In this document: positions 36,080-46,548 of the stretch, one piece after another
Numbering within the stretch: position 1 is the stretch's first letter
How the letters are laid out: every line of letters starts with the position of its first letter
Notes under the pieces: generated by a model
Seen by the model: only the letters and a program-made list of their open reading frames with translations
What the model was told of the DNA's origin: nothing
Databases searched by the model: none
NCBI GenBank assembly: GCA_900110595.1
Contig: FOEZ01000009.1
Span: 62,001 to 126,000, forward strand
Source: Arthrobacter sp. OV608
GTDB lineage: Bacteria; Actinomycetota; Actinomycetes; Actinomycetales; Micrococcaceae
Direction: 5' to 3'
Length of the DNA: 64,000 bases
Program-made: the position numbers and the translations under genes

Positions 36080-39000
36080 ATGACCCAAACTCTTCACACT
36101 CCCGGCTGGTCTGAACCGGATCAGCCTGAGACTGCCATGTCGCCGTTCAAGCGCTTCGCGGCCTTGCCGGAGGCCAGCGGGTTGTACAACCCCGAGCAGG
36201 AGAAGGACGCCTGCGGTCTTGCGATTATCGCCACCCTCCGCGGCGAACCCGGCTACGACATCGTGGACGCCGCCCTCACCGCCCTGCGCAACCTCGAGCA
36301 CCGCGGTGCCGTGGGTGCGGACGAAGGCACCGGTGACGGCGCAGGCCTCCTCATGCAGATCCCGGACGAGTTCTTCCGTGCGGTCACCGAGTTCGAACTT
36401 CCCGCGCCCGGCCAGTACGTTGCCGGAACCGCGTTCCTGCCCGCCGAGCAGCGCGAAGCCGACGCCGCGAAGGCCGGCATCGAAGGCCTGGCAGCTGACG
36501 AGGGCCTGAAGGTCCTCGGCTGGCGCGAAGTGCCCATTGTGGCCGACCTCGTCGGTGCCATGGCGCGCGCCTGCATGCCCTACTTCTCCCAGCCCTTCCT
36601 GGCATCCGCCACGGGTGAGGAACTGGACCGCAACGAACTGGACTCCCGCGCCTGGCGGATCCGCAAGCGTGCCCAGAACAAGTTCGGCGTGTACTTCCCG
36701 TCGCTGTCCTCGCGGACCATCGTCTACAAGGGCATGCTCACCACCGCCCAGCTGGAGCCTTTCTACCCGGACCTCTCGGACAAGCGGTTCAAGACCAAGC
36801 TGGCGATCGTCCACTCACGGTTCTCCACCAACACCTTCCCGTCCTGGCCGCTGGCCCAGCCGTTCCGCACCATCGCCCACAACGGTGAAATCAACACCGT
36901 CAAGGGCAACCGGAACTGGATGCGCGCCCGCCAGTCCCAGCTCGCCAACCCGCTGCTGGGTGACTCACCGGAAGAGCTGTACCCCATCTGCACTCCCGGT
37001 GCCTCCGACTCCGCTTCCTTCGACGAGGTAGCTGAGCTGCTATGGCTCTCCGGCCGCCCCATCACGCACTCGATCATGATGATGATCCCGGAGGCGTGGG
37101 AAAACCACGCCACCATGGATCCGGCACGGCGTGCGTTCTACGAGTACCACTCCCTGCTGATGGAGCCGTGGGACGGCCCCGCAGCTGTTTCCTTCACCGA
37201 CGGCAACCTCGTGGGCGCCACACTGGACCGCAACGGCCTGCGCCCCGGCCGCTTCTGGATCACCGAAGACGGGCTGATCGTCTTCGCCTCCGAGGTGGGC
37301 GTGATCGACGTCGAACCCTCCAAGGTGGTCAAGAAGGGCCGCGTGTCCCCGGGCAAGATGTTCCTGGTGGACACCGAAGCCGGGCGGATCATCGACGACG
37401 AAGAGGTCAAGGCCGAGGTGGCCGCCGCCAATCCGTGGGCTGAGTGGGTCAAGGACAACCTGATCGACCTCAACGAGCTTCCCGAGCGTGAGCACGTGGT
37501 CCACACGGCCGCTTCCGTGAACATCCGCCAGCGCACCTTCGGCTACACCACCGAGGAACTGAAGATCCTGCTGGGCCCGATGGCCCGCACCGGCGCAGAA
37601 CCGCTGGGCGCCATGGGTTCGGACACTCCGGTGGCCGTCCTGTCCAAGCGCCCCCGGCTGCTCTTCGACTACTTCGTGCAGTCCTTCGCGCAGGTGACCA
37701 ACCCGCCGCTGGACGCCATCCGCGAAGAACTTGTCACGTCGCTGACCTGTGCCATCGGCCCCAACGGCAACCTCCTGGATACCAAGCAGGTCCGCCAGCC
37801 CCAGGTCCAGCTGCCGTTCCCGGTGATCAACAACGACCAGCTCGCCAAGATCGCCAACATCGAGGACGCAGACGGCAACCGCGTGGCCATGAAGGTCCGC
37901 GGCCTCTACCGCCCCGAAGGCGGCGAGAACGCACTCCGTGCACGGCTCACCGAAATCTGCGAGCAGGTTTCCGGCGCCATCAACCGCGGCGTGCAGTACA
38001 TCGTGCTGTCCGACCGCGACTCCAACGCACAGTGGGCGCCCATCCCGTCCCTGCTGCTGGTCAGCGCCGTACACCACCACCTGCTCCGCAGCGCCAACCG
38101 CACCAAGACGGCCCTGGTGGTCGAGGCCGGCGACGTCCGCGAGACGCACCACGTGGCTGTGCTCATCGGTTACGGCGCCTCCGCCGTCAACCCGTACCTG
38201 GCCATGGAATCCGTGGAGCAGCTGATTGCTGCCGGCGACGTCACCGGCGTCACCGCGCAGGACGGCGTCTACAACCTCATCAAGGGCCTGGGCAAGGGCG
38301 TCCTGAAGATCATGTCCAAGATGGGCATCTCCACCGTGGCGTCCTACACCGGCGCGCAGACGTTCGAGGCACTGGGCCTCGGCCAGGAGCTGGTGGACGA
38401 ATTCTTCGCCGGCACGCACTCCCAGCTGGGCGGCGTGGGCTTGGACGTCATCGCGGCCGAAGTTTCCGCGCGGCACCAGATGGCCTACCCCGAGGGCGGC
38501 ATCGAGCAGCCCCACCGCCCGCTCCTGGGCGGCGGCGAATACCAGTGGCGCCGCGACGGCGAGCCGCACCTGTTCAACCCGGAGACGGTCTTCCGGTTGC
38601 AGCACGCCACGCGTGAGCGCCGCTACGACATCTTCAAGGCCTACACCAAGGGCGTGGACGACCAGTCCCAGAACCTGATGACCCTGCGCGGTCTGCTCAA
38701 GTTCAAGAACGAGCGACCCGCGGTTCCGCTCGAGGAAGTGGAGCCCGTCTCCAGCATCGTCAAGCGGTTCTCCACAGGTGCCATGAGCTACGGCTCCATC
38801 TCCCAGGAGGCCCACGAGACGCTGGCCATCGCCATGAACCAGCTGGGCGGCAAGTCCAACACGGGTGAAGGCGGCGAGGACGTGGACCGCCTGCTCGATC
38901 CCAAGCGCCGGTCCGCCGTCAAGCAGATCGCGTCCGGCCGCTTCGGCGTCACCAGCCTCTACCTGACCAACGCCGACGACATCCAGATCAAGATGGCGCA

Positions 39001-40693
39001 GGGCGCAAAGCCCGGCGAAGGCGGCCAGCTGATGGCGCAGAAGGTCTACCCCTGGGTGGCCCGCACGCGGCACTCGACCCCCGGCGTCGGACTCATCTCC
39101 CCGCCCCCGCACCACGACATCTACTCCATCGAGGACCTCGCGCAGCTGATCTACGATGCCAAGCGCGCCAACCCCTCGGCCCGCGTGCACGTCAAGCTCG
39201 TCTCGGAAGTCGGGATCGGCACCGTGGCGTCCGGCGTGACCAAGGCGAAGGCCGACGTCGTGCTCGTTTCCGGCCACGACGGCGGAACCGGCGCCTCGCC
39301 GCTGAACTCACTCAAGCACGCCGGTGTCCCGTGGGAGCTCGGCCTGGCCGAGACCCAGCAGACGCTGATGCTCAACGGCCTGCGCGACCGCGTGGTGGTG
39401 CAGGTTGACGGCCAGCTCAAGACCGGCCGCGACGTGGTGATTGCCGCGCTGCTCGGCGGCGAAGAGTTCGGGTTCGCCACCGCACCGCTGGTGGTGGAAG
39501 GCTGCATCATGATGCGCGTCTGCCATCTGGACACCTGCCCCGTGGGTGTGGCCACGCAGAACCCGGAACTGCGGGCACGCTTCACCGGCAAGCCGGAGTT
39601 CGTGGTCAACTTCTTCGAGTTCCTTGCCGAGGAAGTCCGCGAGATCCTGGCCGAGCTGGGCTTCCGCAGCCTGGAAGAGGCCATCGGCCACGCCGAGGTC
39701 CTCGATGCCCGCGAGGCGATCAACCACTGGAAGGCCGACGGCCTGGACCTGGACCCCATCCTGCACGGGCTGGAGTTCGACGACGACGCCCCGCTGCGGA
39801 ACATGACCGGCCAGAACCATGAACTGGACAAGCACTTCGACCAGCGGCTCATCACCATGGCCACCGAGGCCCTGACGGACCGCAGCCCGGTGAAGATCTC
39901 CGTTGACGTGATCAACACGGACCGTTCGGTGGGTACCATGCTGGGCCACGTGGTCACTAAGACGTTCAGCACGGACGTCCTGGCCACGGACACCATCGAT
40001 GTGACCCTCAGCGGCACGGCCGGCCAGTCCCTGGGCGCCTTCCTGCCCGCAGGCATCACCTTGCGGCTGTTCGGCGACTCGAACGACTACGTGGGCAAGG
40101 GCCTTTCCGGCGGCCGCATCATCGTCCGGCCGGACCGCACCAATGTGTTCAAGGCTGAGACGAACGTCATCGCCGGCAATGTGATCGGTTACGGCGCCAC
40201 CAGCGGCGAGATGTTCCTGCGCGGCCAGGTGGGCGAACGCTTCCTGGTCCGCAACTCGGGTGCCACCGCCGTCGTCGAAGGCATCGGCGACCACGGCTGC
40301 GAGTACATGACCGGCGGCCAGACGCTGATCATTGGCCGCACCGGGCGCAACTTCGGTGCCGGCATGTCCGGCGGCACCGCCTACGTCCTGGACCTGGACA
40401 CTGCCAAGGTCAACAAGGACGCACTGCAGTCCGGTGAGCTCCAGCTCCGTGAGCTGGACGCCGAGGACCGCGACATCGTGCACGGCCTGCTGGTCAAGCA
40501 CGTTGAAGAAACTGACTCCCAGCTGGCGGCGCGCCTCCTCGAGAACTTCGATGACACCGCTGCCCGCATTACCAAGGTGCTGCCGCGGGACTACGCGGCC
40601 GTGCTGCAAACCCGCCTCGACGCCATTGAAGAGGGCCTGGACCCCGACGGCGAAGAAGTGTGGTCTCGAATCCTGGAGGTAACCGGTGGCTGA
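36080..40693 (+). CDS. gltB: Glutamate synthase large subunit
   Basis: 1537 residues from ATG 36080. A propeptide of about 44 residues precedes the amidotransferase nucleophile in [10 protein letters not shown] (C45). FMN and core-domain signatures include [20 protein letters not shown] and [18 protein letters not shown]. The 3Fe-4S cysteines are in [15 protein letters not shown]. The C-terminal GXGXG beta-helix ([20 protein letters not shown]) is complete. With GltD it makes two glutamates from glutamine and 2-oxoglutarate. gltD overlaps its end. Confidence 0.97.
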   Translation: MTQTLHTPGWSEPDQPETAMSPFKRFAALPEASGLYNPEQEKDACGLAIIATLRGEPGYDIVDAALTALRNLEHRGAVGADEGTGDGAGLLMQIPDEFFRAVTEFELPAPGQYVAGTAFLPAEQREADAAKAGIEGLAADEGLKVLGWREVPIVADLVGAMARACMPYFSQPFLASATGEELDRNELDSRAWRIRKRAQNKFGVYFPSLSSRTIVYKGMLTTAQLEPFYPDLSDKRFKTKLAIVHSRFSTNTFPSWPLAQPFRTIAHNGEINTVKGNRNWMRARQSQLANPLLGDSPEELYPICTPGASDSASFDEVAELLWLSGRPITHSIMMMIPEAWENHATMDPARRAFYEYHSLLMEPWDGPAAVSFTDGNLVGATLDRNGLRPGRFWITEDGLIVFASEVGVIDVEPSKVVKKGRVSPGKMFLVDTEAGRIIDDEEVKAEVAAANPWAEWVKDNLIDLNELPEREHVVHTAASVNIRQRTFGYTTEELKILLGPMARTGAEPLGAMGSDTPVAVLSKRPRLLFDYFVQSFAQVTNPPLDAIREELVTSLTCAIGPNGNLLDTKQVRQPQVQLPFPVINNDQLAKIANIEDADGNRVAMKVRGLYRPEGGENALRARLTEICEQVSGAINRGVQYIVLSDRDSNAQWAPIPSLLLVSAVHHHLLRSANRTKTALVVEAGDVRETHHVAVLIGYGASAVNPYLAMESVEQLIAAGDVTGVTAQDGVYNLIKGLGKGVLKIMSKMGISTVASYTGAQTFEALGLGQELVDEFFAGTHSQLGGVGLDVIAAEVSARHQMAYPEGGIEQPHRPLLGGGEYQWRRDGEPHLFNPETVFRLQHATRERRYDIFKAYTKGVDDQSQNLMTLRGLLKFKNERPAVPLEEVEPVSSIVKRFSTGAMSYGSISQEAHETLAIAMNQLGGKSNTGEGGEDVDRLLDPKRRSAVKQIASGRFGVTSLYLTNADDIQIKMAQGAKPGEGGQLMAQKVYPWVARTRHSTPGVGLISPPPHHDIYSIEDLAQLIYDAKRANPSARVHVKLVSEVGIGTVASGVTKAKADVVLVSGHDGGTGASPLNSLKHAGVPWELGLAETQQTLMLNGLRDRVVVQVDGQLKTGRDVVIAALLGGEEFGFATAPLVVEGCIMMRVCHLDTCPVGVATQNPELRARFTGKPEFVVNFFEFLAEEVREILAELGFRSLEEAIGHAEVLDAREAINHWKADGLDLDPILHGLEFDDDAPLRNMTGQNHELDKHFDQRLITMATEALTDRSPVKISVDVINTDRSVGTMLGHVVTKTFSTDVLATDTIDVTLSGTAGQSLGAFLPAGITLRLFGDSNDYVGKGLSGGRIIVRPDRTNVFKAETNVIAGNVIGYGATSGEMFLRGQVGERFLVRNSGATAVVEGIGDHGCEYMTGGQTLIIGRTGRNFGAGMSGGTAYVLDLDTAKVNKDALQSGELQLRELDAEDRDIVHGLLVKHVEETDSQLAARLLENFDDTAARITKVLPRDYAAVLQTRLDAIEEGLDPDGEEVWSRILEVTGG

Positions 40694-42143
40694 TCCACGC
40701 GGATTTTTGAAAGTACGTCAGCGTGAAACCCAGCCGCGCCGTCCCGTTCCGGTCCGCATCATGGACTGGAAGGAAGTGTACGAGGCACAGGAAAAGGGCA
40801 CGCTGAAAGCGCAGGCCGGCCGCTGCATGGACTGCGGCGTCCCGTTCTGCCACCAGGGCTGCCCGCTGGGCAACCTCATTCCCGAGTGGAACGACCTCAT
40901 GTGGCGGGACAAGGGCGAGGAAGCGATCGAGCGGCTCCACGCCACGAACAACTTCCCCGAGTTCACCGGCCGGCTCTGCCCCGCTCCGTGCGAGGCGTCC
41001 TGCGTGCTGGGCATCAACCAGCCCGCCGTCACCATCAAGCAGGTGGAAGTTAGCATCATCGACGAAGCCTGGGACAACGGCTGGGTCAACCCCCTGCCGC
41101 CGGCACGACTTTCCGGTAAGACGGTTGCCGTCGTCGGCTCCGGCCCTGCCGGCCTGGCCGTCGCGCAGCAGCTGACCCGGGTGGGCCACACCGTGGCCGT
41201 GTACGAGCGGGACGACAAGATCGGGGGCCTGCTGCGGTACGGCATCCCCGATTTCAAGATGGAAAAAGAGCAGGTTGACCGCCGCATCGAGCAGATGAAG
41301 TCGGAAGGTACCCGCTTCCGCACCGGTGTTAACGTGGGCACGGACGTGACCTGGGAGCAGCTGCGCAGGCGCTACGACGCCGTCGTGGTGTGCACCGGTG
41401 CCACGGTTCCGCGCGACCTGCCCATCCCCGGACGCGACCTGGACGGCGTCCACTTCGCCATGGATTACCTGGTGCCGGCCAACCGCGTTGTCGCGGGGGA
41501 GCAGGTGGAGAACCAGATCCACGCGCAGGGCAAGCACGTGGTGATCTTGGGCGGCGGCGATACCGGAGCGGACTGCCTGGGCACGGCCCACCGCCACGGC
41601 GCTGCGTCCGTGACCACCCTCGCCATCGGCAAGCAGCCGCCGGCCGAGCGTGCCAGCCACCAGCCCTGGCCGACGTTCCCCACCTTGTTCGAAGTTGCCA
41701 GCGCGCACGAGGAAGGCGGCGAGCGGACCTACCTTGCCTCCACCGTGGAGTTTGTGGGCGAAAACGGCAAGCTGACCGGCGTCAAGGTTGCCGAGACGGA
41801 ATTCGTGGACGGCAAGCGCCTGCCCAAGGCCGGCACCGAGCGGATCATCCCCGCTGACCTGGTATTCCTCTCCCTGGGGTTCACCGGTGCGGAGCCTGCG
41901 GGCATCACCGAACAGGTGCACGCCGAATTCGACGGCCGCGGCAACGTGTCCCGCGACGGCTACTACATGACCAACACTGAAGGCGTTTTTGTGGCCGGTG
42001 ACGCTGGCCGTGGACAATCCCTCATTGTGTGGGCCATCGCCGAAGGACGCGCCGCCGCCGCAGCCGTGGACAAGTACTTGATGGGCAGCACCATCCTGCC
42101 CGCACCCGTGGCCCCCACCGACCGGGCCATCGCCGTCCTCTAG
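40686..42143 (+). CDS. gltD: Glutamate synthase small subunit
   Basis: 485 residues, GTG start overlapping gltB. N-terminal iron-sulfur ligands [16 protein letters not shown] and [16 protein letters not shown] site [15 protein letters not shown], and NADPH site [15 protein letters not shown]. It delivers electrons from NADPH to GltB. Confidence 0.97.
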   Translation: MADPRGFLKVRQRETQPRRPVPVRIMDWKEVYEAQEKGTLKAQAGRCMDCGVPFCHQGCPLGNLIPEWNDLMWRDKGEEAIERLHATNNFPEFTGRLCPAPCEASCVLGINQPAVTIKQVEVSIIDEAWDNGWVNPLPPARLSGKTVAVVGSGPAGLAVAQQLTRVGHTVAVYERDDKIGGLLRYGIPDFKMEKEQVDRRIEQMKSEGTRFRTGVNVGTDVTWEQLRRRYDAVVVCTGATVPRDLPIPGRDLDGVHFAMDYLVPANRVVAGEQVENQIHAQGKHVVILGGGDTGADCLGTAHRHGAASVTTLAIGKQPPAERASHQPWPTFPTLFEVASAHEEGGERTYLASTVEFVGENGKLTGVKVAETEFVDGKRLPKAGTERIIPADLVFLSLGFTGAEPAGITEQVHAEFDGRGNVSRDGYYMTNTEGVFVAGDAGRGQSLIVWAIAEGRAAAAAVDKYLMGSTILPAPVAPTDRAIAVL

Positions 42144-42207
42144 AGCTGCACCGAGGGTTCACCTCGTCGACAACTTAACCAATGCAAGAGACCAATAGGG
42201 TAGGTAT

Positions 42208-43698
42208 ATGAGACGCGCAAAAATTGTGGCTACGTTCGGCCCGGCAATTGCCAGCTACGAAAACACCCTCGCGGTGCTGGAAGCCGGCGTTGACGTCGCC
42301 CGCATGAACATGAGCCACGGCGACTACTCCGTGCATGACAACACCTACGAAAATGTCCGGAAGGCAGCCGCCGATCTTGGCAAGGCTGTGGCCATCATGG
42401 CCGACCTGCAGGGACCCAAGATCCGCCTGGGCCGGTTCGTTGACGGCCCGCACGCCCTCGCCGTCGGTGACACCTTCACCATTACCACCGAGGACGTTCC
42501 CGGCACCAAGGACATCTGCTCCACCACGCTGAAGAGCCTCACCGAGGACGTCAATGTGGGAGATGCGCTGCTGATCGACGACGGCAAGGTGGCCCTGCGT
42601 GCCACGGCAGTCGACGACGTCAAGGTGGTCGCCGAGGTGACTGTTGGCGGCATGGTGTCCAACAACAAGGGCATCAACCTGCCGGGTGTGGCTGTCAACG
42701 TCCCCGCGCTGAGCGAAAAGGATGAGGACGACCTCCGCTGGGCCATGCGCCGCGGTGTTGACCTGGTGGCACTGTCCTTCGTGCGCGACGCCTCCGACAT
42801 CCGGCGCGTCCACGAGATCATGGACGAAGAAGGCCGCCGCGTGCCGGTGATCGCCAAGATCGAAAAGCCGCAGGCCGTGGAGCAGCTGCCCGAGATCATC
42901 GACGCGTTCGACGCCATCATGGTGGCCCGTGGCGACCTTGGTGTGGAGCTTCCGCTGGAGGAAGTGCCGATCGTGCAGAAGCGCGCTATCGAACTGGCGC
43001 GCCGCTGGGCCAAGCCGGTCATCGTGGCAACCCAGGTGCTGGAATCCATGATCGACAACCCGCGCCCCACCCGCGCCGAGGCATCCGACTGCGCCAACGC
43101 CGTGCTTGATGGTGCGGACGCCGTAATGCTGTCGGGTGAGACCAGCGTGGGCAAGTACCCGATCGAGACCGTCAAGACCATGGCCCGGATCATCGAATCC
43201 ACCGAGGTCCACGGCCTGGAGCGCGTCCCCCCGCTGGGCACCAAGCCCAAGACCCGCGGCGGCGCCATCACCCGTGCCGCCGTCGAAATCGCCGATCAGC
43301 TGGACGCCAAGTACATCTGTGCGTTCACCCAGTCCGGCGATTCCGCACGCCGCCTGTCACGCCTGCGGCCGATCAAGCCCGTCTTCGCGTTCACCCCGGT
43401 GGAGCAGGTCTGGAACCAGCTGGCGCTGACCTGGGGCATCCAGCCGGTGCTGGTGCAGATGGTGGACCACACCGATGCCATGACCGCGCAGGTTGACCGC
43501 AGCCTCGAGGAAATGGGACTCGTCGAGGACGGTGACCTGGTGGTCATCGCCGCCGGTTCGCCTCCCGGAAAAGCCGGTTCCACGAACTCCCTGAAGGTGC
43601 ACAAGGTAGGCGACCTCGCCGACTCCACGCGCGCCGGTGAAGTCACCAGCAACAAGGAAAAGCTCGGCCCCTGGCCGGAAAGAAAGAAGAAGGCGTAA
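42208..43698 (+). CDS. pyk: Pyruvate kinase
   Basis: 496 residues. VARMNMSHGDY, IMADLQGPKIRLGRF, VIAKIEKPQAVE (catalytic Lys and metal Glu), MVARGDLGVELPLEE and TQVLESMIDNPRPTRAEASD are all present. It makes ATP and pyruvate from phosphoenolpyruvate and ADP. The terminator follows at once. Confidence 0.97.
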   Translation: MRRAKIVATFGPAIASYENTLAVLEAGVDVARMNMSHGDYSVHDNTYENVRKAAADLGKAVAIMADLQGPKIRLGRFVDGPHALAVGDTFTITTEDVPGTKDICSTTLKSLTEDVNVGDALLIDDGKVALRATAVDDVKVVAEVTVGGMVSNNKGINLPGVAVNVPALSEKDEDDLRWAMRRGVDLVALSFVRDASDIRRVHEIMDEEGRRVPVIAKIEKPQAVEQLPEIIDAFDAIMVARGDLGVELPLEEVPIVQKRAIELARRWAKPVIVATQVLESMIDNPRPTRAEASDCANAVLDGADAVMLSGETSVGKYPIETVKTMARIIESTEVHGLERVPPLGTKPKTRGGAITRAAVEIADQLDAKYICAFTQSGDSARRLSRLRPIKPVFAFTPVEQVWNQLALTWGIQPVLVQMVDHTDAMTAQVDRSLEEMGLVEDGDLVVIAAGSPPGKAGSTNSLKVHKVGDLADSTRAGEVTSNKEKLGPWPERKKKA

Positions 43699-43716
43699 GC
43701 TTTCTAACACTGAAAA

Positions 43717-43746
43717 GGACCCCCGCCGGTTGGCGGGGGTCCTTTT
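43717..43746 (+). terminator. Rho-independent terminator of pyk
   Basis: AAAGGACCCCCGCC, GGTT loop, GGCGGGGGTCCTTT and further T. A classic strong hairpin 19 bases after the stop. Confidence 0.93.
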
Positions 43747-43761
43747 TGGTTTGGTCTCTCC

Positions 43762-43863
43762 GGTGATTGAGCCGGGGCCCCGACCGCTGGGTTCCCTGGC
43801 CGAGCTTGCGAGGCTAGGGGGCGGTTGGGGAGCGAAATCCCGCGGAGTTCGACAGGCTCAATC
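43762..43863. repeat. Intergenic element bounded by GATTGAGCC inverted repeats
   Basis: GATTGAGCC near 43764 and GGCTCAATC near 43853 are inverted copies about 90 bases apart, with GAGTTCGACAGGCTCAATC at the right end. This style of sequence is common between genes in high-GC actinobacteria. It lies between convergent pyk and the ANTAR gene. Confidence 0.5.
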
Positions 43864-43871
43864 CGTCGGCG

Positions 43872-44477
43872 TTAGTTGACCTGGTTGATGATCGTTTCGG
43901 CCACTTCGCGCATGCTCAGGCGGCGATCCATGGAGGTCTTCTGGATCCAGCGGAAGGCCTCGGGCTCGGTGAGGCCCATCTTGGTGGTGAGCAGGCTCTT
44001 GGCGCGCTCCACGAGCTTGCGGGTGGCGAACTGTTCCTGGAGGTCGGAGACTTCGCTTTCGAGGGCCTTGATCTCCTCGTGGCGGGAGAGTGCAATCTCA
44101 AGCGCAGGGATGAGGTCAGCGGGGGTGAAGGGCTTCACCACGTAGGCCATGGCTCCGGCGTCGCGGGCGCGCTCCACGAGTTCCTTCTGGCTGAAGGCCG
44201 TCAGCAGGACCACGGGGGCGATGCGGGCCTTGACGATCTTTTCGGCTGCGGAAATGCCGTCCATGACGGGCATCTTGACGTCCATCAGGACCAGGTCCGG
44301 CTTCAGTTCCTCGGCCAGCTGGACGGCCTTCTCGCCGTTGTCTGCTTCGCCGATGACGTCATAGCCTTCGCCGCGCAGGATTTCGATGATGTCGAGGCGG
44401 ATGAGGGTTTCATCCTCGGCCACAATGACGCGGCGCGCCGGCTGGGACGATGGTTTTGACTCCGTCTGTTCAGTCAC
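43872..44477 (-). CDS. pdtaR: ANTAR-domain response regulator (PdtaR-like)
   Basis: 201 residues. Receiver domain: VIVAEDETLIRLDI (acidic pocket), LVLMDVKMPVMDG (phospho-Asp) and YVVKPFTPADL. After a coiled linker comes the ANTAR domain, MGLTEPEAFRWIQKTSMDRR. By family it is activated by a PdtaS histidine kinase and binds RNA hairpins to prevent termination. No kinase gene is next to it. Confidence 0.9.
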   Translation of the reverse strand: MTEQTESKPSSQPARRVIVAEDETLIRLDIIEILRGEGYDVIGEADNGEKAVQLAEELKPDLVLMDVKMPVMDGISAAEKIVKARIAPVVLLTAFSQKELVERARDAGAMAYVVKPFTPADLIPALEIALSRHEEIKALESEVSDLQEQFATRKLVERAKSLLTTKMGLTEPEAFRWIQKTSMDRRLSMREVAETIINQVN

Positions 44478-44617
44478 GGGATCTCCTTGGAAAGGTACGG
44501 CGGGGACATCACTATCTTAGGTGTGCGCCCGGTCCAGTACTTGATCTGCATGGTCGGTTGCGGCGTCGGCGGCGCGATTCTGGAATTCAGCCTATCTGCA
44601 TGTAGAGTAATTCCGCG

Positions 44618-44676
44618 TACGTGAAGCGATCGCGTTGCTCACAATCAGCTGTGGGCGTAGCCTTTTGCTTCACGTA
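44618..44676. promoter_or_regulatory. Inverted repeat upstream of tRNA-Leu
   Basis: TACGTGAAGC (44618-44627) and GCTTCACGTA (44667-44676) are exact reverse complements around a 39-base spacer, ending seven bases before the tRNA. It may be a protein site or an RNA structure; no direct evidence separates these. Confidence 0.4.
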
Positions 44677-44682
44677 ATCCGC

Positions 44683-44764
44683 GCCCGAGTGGCGGAATTG
44701 GCAGACGCGCCGCACTCAAAATGCGGTATCGAAAGGTGTGTGGGTTCGAGTCCCACCTCGGGCA
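44683..44764 (+). tRNA. tRNA-Leu(CAA), element integration site
   Basis: 82 nt with acceptor GCCCGAG/CTCGGGC, anticodon loop CTCAAAA (anticodon CAA), a long variable arm and T-loop TTCGAGT. A tyrosine recombinase begins 86 bases later, so the tRNA 3' end is the likely attachment site (attL side) of the element. Confidence 0.95.
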
Positions 44765-44802
44765 CAGTGTTTTCGCAGGTCAGAGGCCTGTTTCATCTTT
44801 GA

Positions 44803-44832
44803 GTGTTGACAAAACCGCCCAAAGTGTTGACA
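44803..44832 (+). promoter_or_regulatory. Two GTGTTGACA direct repeats upstream of the integrase
   Basis: GTGTTGACA occurs at 44803-44811 and 44824-44832, exactly 21 bp (two helical turns) apart. Each contains a TTGACA -35-like hexamer. They may be the integrase promoter with an overlapping arm-type or repressor site. Confidence 0.5.
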
Positions 44833-44850
44833 GCGGCGTACCGTTTTTGT

Positions 44851-45981
44851 GTGGCAAGCATTCGAAAACGCACCAAAAAAGACGGCTCATCGTCCTACAT
44901 GGTGTTGTGGCGGGACCCGAAGAGCCGCGAGCAGCAGGGGATCACTGTTCCTACCCTCGTCGAAGCCGAGATGCTGAAGAGACTTCTGGACGCCAACGGC
45001 CAGTCCTTCGAAATCGCGCAGCACGCCATCCTCTCCAACGAGAAGCGCACACCGACCGTTGCCGAGGTTATTCAGGAGCACATCGATCTTCTGATCCGGC
45101 CATCGAGCGGAACCACGAAGACGTACCAGACCATGCTGGACCTTCATGTCCGGAACGTCATCGGCCACGTACCGGTGGACAAGCTCGATTACCGCTTGAT
45201 CGCCCATTGGGTGAAGTCAATGATGGCCAAGGGCAAAGCGCCGAAGACGATCCATAACGTGCATGGCTTGATTTCGGCCGCTATGAACACCGCAGAGATG
45301 CTCGGCTACATTGCGCGGAACCCCTGCCGTGGGGTGCAGCTCCCCAACATAGAAAAGGCCGAGGACGAGGCCATGTTCCTCACCCATGCGGAGTTCAGCC
45401 TCATCATGGAAGGGATGGGGGAGCGCTACAAGGCCTTCACCAACTTCCTGGTCATGACGGGTACCCGCTTTGGCGAGGCCACTGCCCTGACTGTGGCGGA
45501 CGTTGATCTGCTGTCCAAGCCACCTACCGCCAGGATAAACAAGGCATGGAAACGAGACGGCCAGAACCAGTACTACATCGGGGCGACGAAGACAGGTGCC
45601 GGTAAGCGCACCATCGGGCTGAACCCCGCGCTGGTGGAGCTGCTGATCCCGCTGGTCGCGAGCAGGCCTGGAAAGGAGTTGGTGTTCACGACACCCAAGG
45701 GTGGCCGCATCATCCACAAGCTGTACTGGCACCACTACTGGGTCCCAGCCGTTCGAACGGCCCAGGCTATCGGCCTCACTAAGAACCCGCGGATCCACGA
45801 CCTCCGTCACACTCACGCGTCCTGGCTGATCCAGGATGGTGTGCCATTGTTCACCATCTCACGCCGGCTGGGGCACACCTCCACGCGGACTACAGAGCAG
45901 GTCTACGGGCACTTGATGCCGGAGGCCCTGCAGGCTGGTGCTGACGCGACTGAGCGGTCGATAACGGCTTTCCTGCGATGA
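44851..45981 (+). CDS. Tyrosine recombinase (site-specific integrase)
   Basis: 376 residues from GTG 44851 (MASIRKRTKKDGSSSYMVLW); an upstream GTG at 44803 would extend it. The N-terminal AP2-like arm-binding region is followed by a SAM-like core-binding domain (TVAEVIQEHIDLLI...). Catalytic residues are R206 in MTGTRFGEA, K247, H316 and R319 in HDLRH, H342 in RRLGHTS and the nucleophile Y352 in TEQVYGHL. Position next to tRNA-Leu makes it the integrase of this element. Confidence 0.95.
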   Translation: MASIRKRTKKDGSSSYMVLWRDPKSREQQGITVPTLVEAEMLKRLLDANGQSFEIAQHAILSNEKRTPTVAEVIQEHIDLLIRPSSGTTKTYQTMLDLHVRNVIGHVPVDKLDYRLIAHWVKSMMAKGKAPKTIHNVHGLISAAMNTAEMLGYIARNPCRGVQLPNIEKAEDEAMFLTHAEFSLIMEGMGERYKAFTNFLVMTGTRFGEATALTVADVDLLSKPPTARINKAWKRDGQNQYYIGATKTGAGKRTIGLNPALVELLIPLVASRPGKELVFTTPKGGRIIHKLYWHHYWVPAVRTAQAIGLTKNPRIHDLRHTHASWLIQDGVPLFTISRRLGHTSTRTTEQVYGHLMPEALQAGADATERSITAFLR

Positions 45982-46108
45982 AGGGGGACTAGTCAGCATG
46001 GCGGAATTTCTGTCCCCGGGTTCGCCTGCCCGGCGCAGCCCGAGTCATGTAGGTCGGTCTCCAAGCCGTCATGAAAGTGAAAAGCACCGCCTTCCCTTTG
46101 GAGATCCC

Positions 46109-46381
46109 GTGGAGATCGAATTCTTTGAACCCGCAGAAGCAGCCGCGCTCATGCGCTGCACCGAATCATGGCTCCGCGACGGCGCCACCAGCGGACGCTT
46201 CCCGCACGCATGCTGGGGAAAGGGAAAGATCATTTTCACTTCCGAACACATCCTGGAAATCGCAAAGTTGAGCGAGATCCTTCCCGGCAGCACCGGTTCC
46301 CCGCTCTCCGGCAGTGGGCCCGTGACGAAGGAGAGGCTCATCGGTACCCGGTCCAAAGTCAGATTGGCTACGGCGCGTTGA
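46109..46381 (+). CDS. Excisionase-like helix-turn-helix protein
   Basis: 90 residues from GTG 46109, which has GGAG five bases upstream and starts right at the domain (MEIEFFEPAEAAALMRCTES). An ATG at 45998 would add a low-complexity leader. FFEPAEAAALMRCTESWLRD is the MerR/Xis-type winged HTH, and GKGKIIFTSEHILEIAKL is the wing and second helix. Located just after the integrase, it is probably the recombination directionality factor. Confidence 0.65.
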   Translation: MEIEFFEPAEAAALMRCTESWLRDGATSGRFPHACWGKGKIIFTSEHILEIAKLSEILPGSTGSPLSGSGPVTKERLIGTRSKVRLATAR

Positions 46382-46548
46382 GTAAGCGTGAGATCTCCCG
46401 TGAGAGCCAAGGTTTGAACAGGTGAGGCAACCAGTGGCACCCGAAGCGGACTGGCGCAGAGTACTAAGGGCGCGGACGTGTGGCAGGCAGCACGGACTGA
46501 GTTACCCGCGGCAGGTGGTGGTCGAAGCTAGCGTGGAACAACGCCTCA

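Noticed and set aside
37040..39277. Minus-strand open frame of about 745 codons inside gltB.
   Set aside because: gltB is unambiguous on the plus strand. The antisense frame has shadow composition (His/Val/Gly-rich) and no motif.
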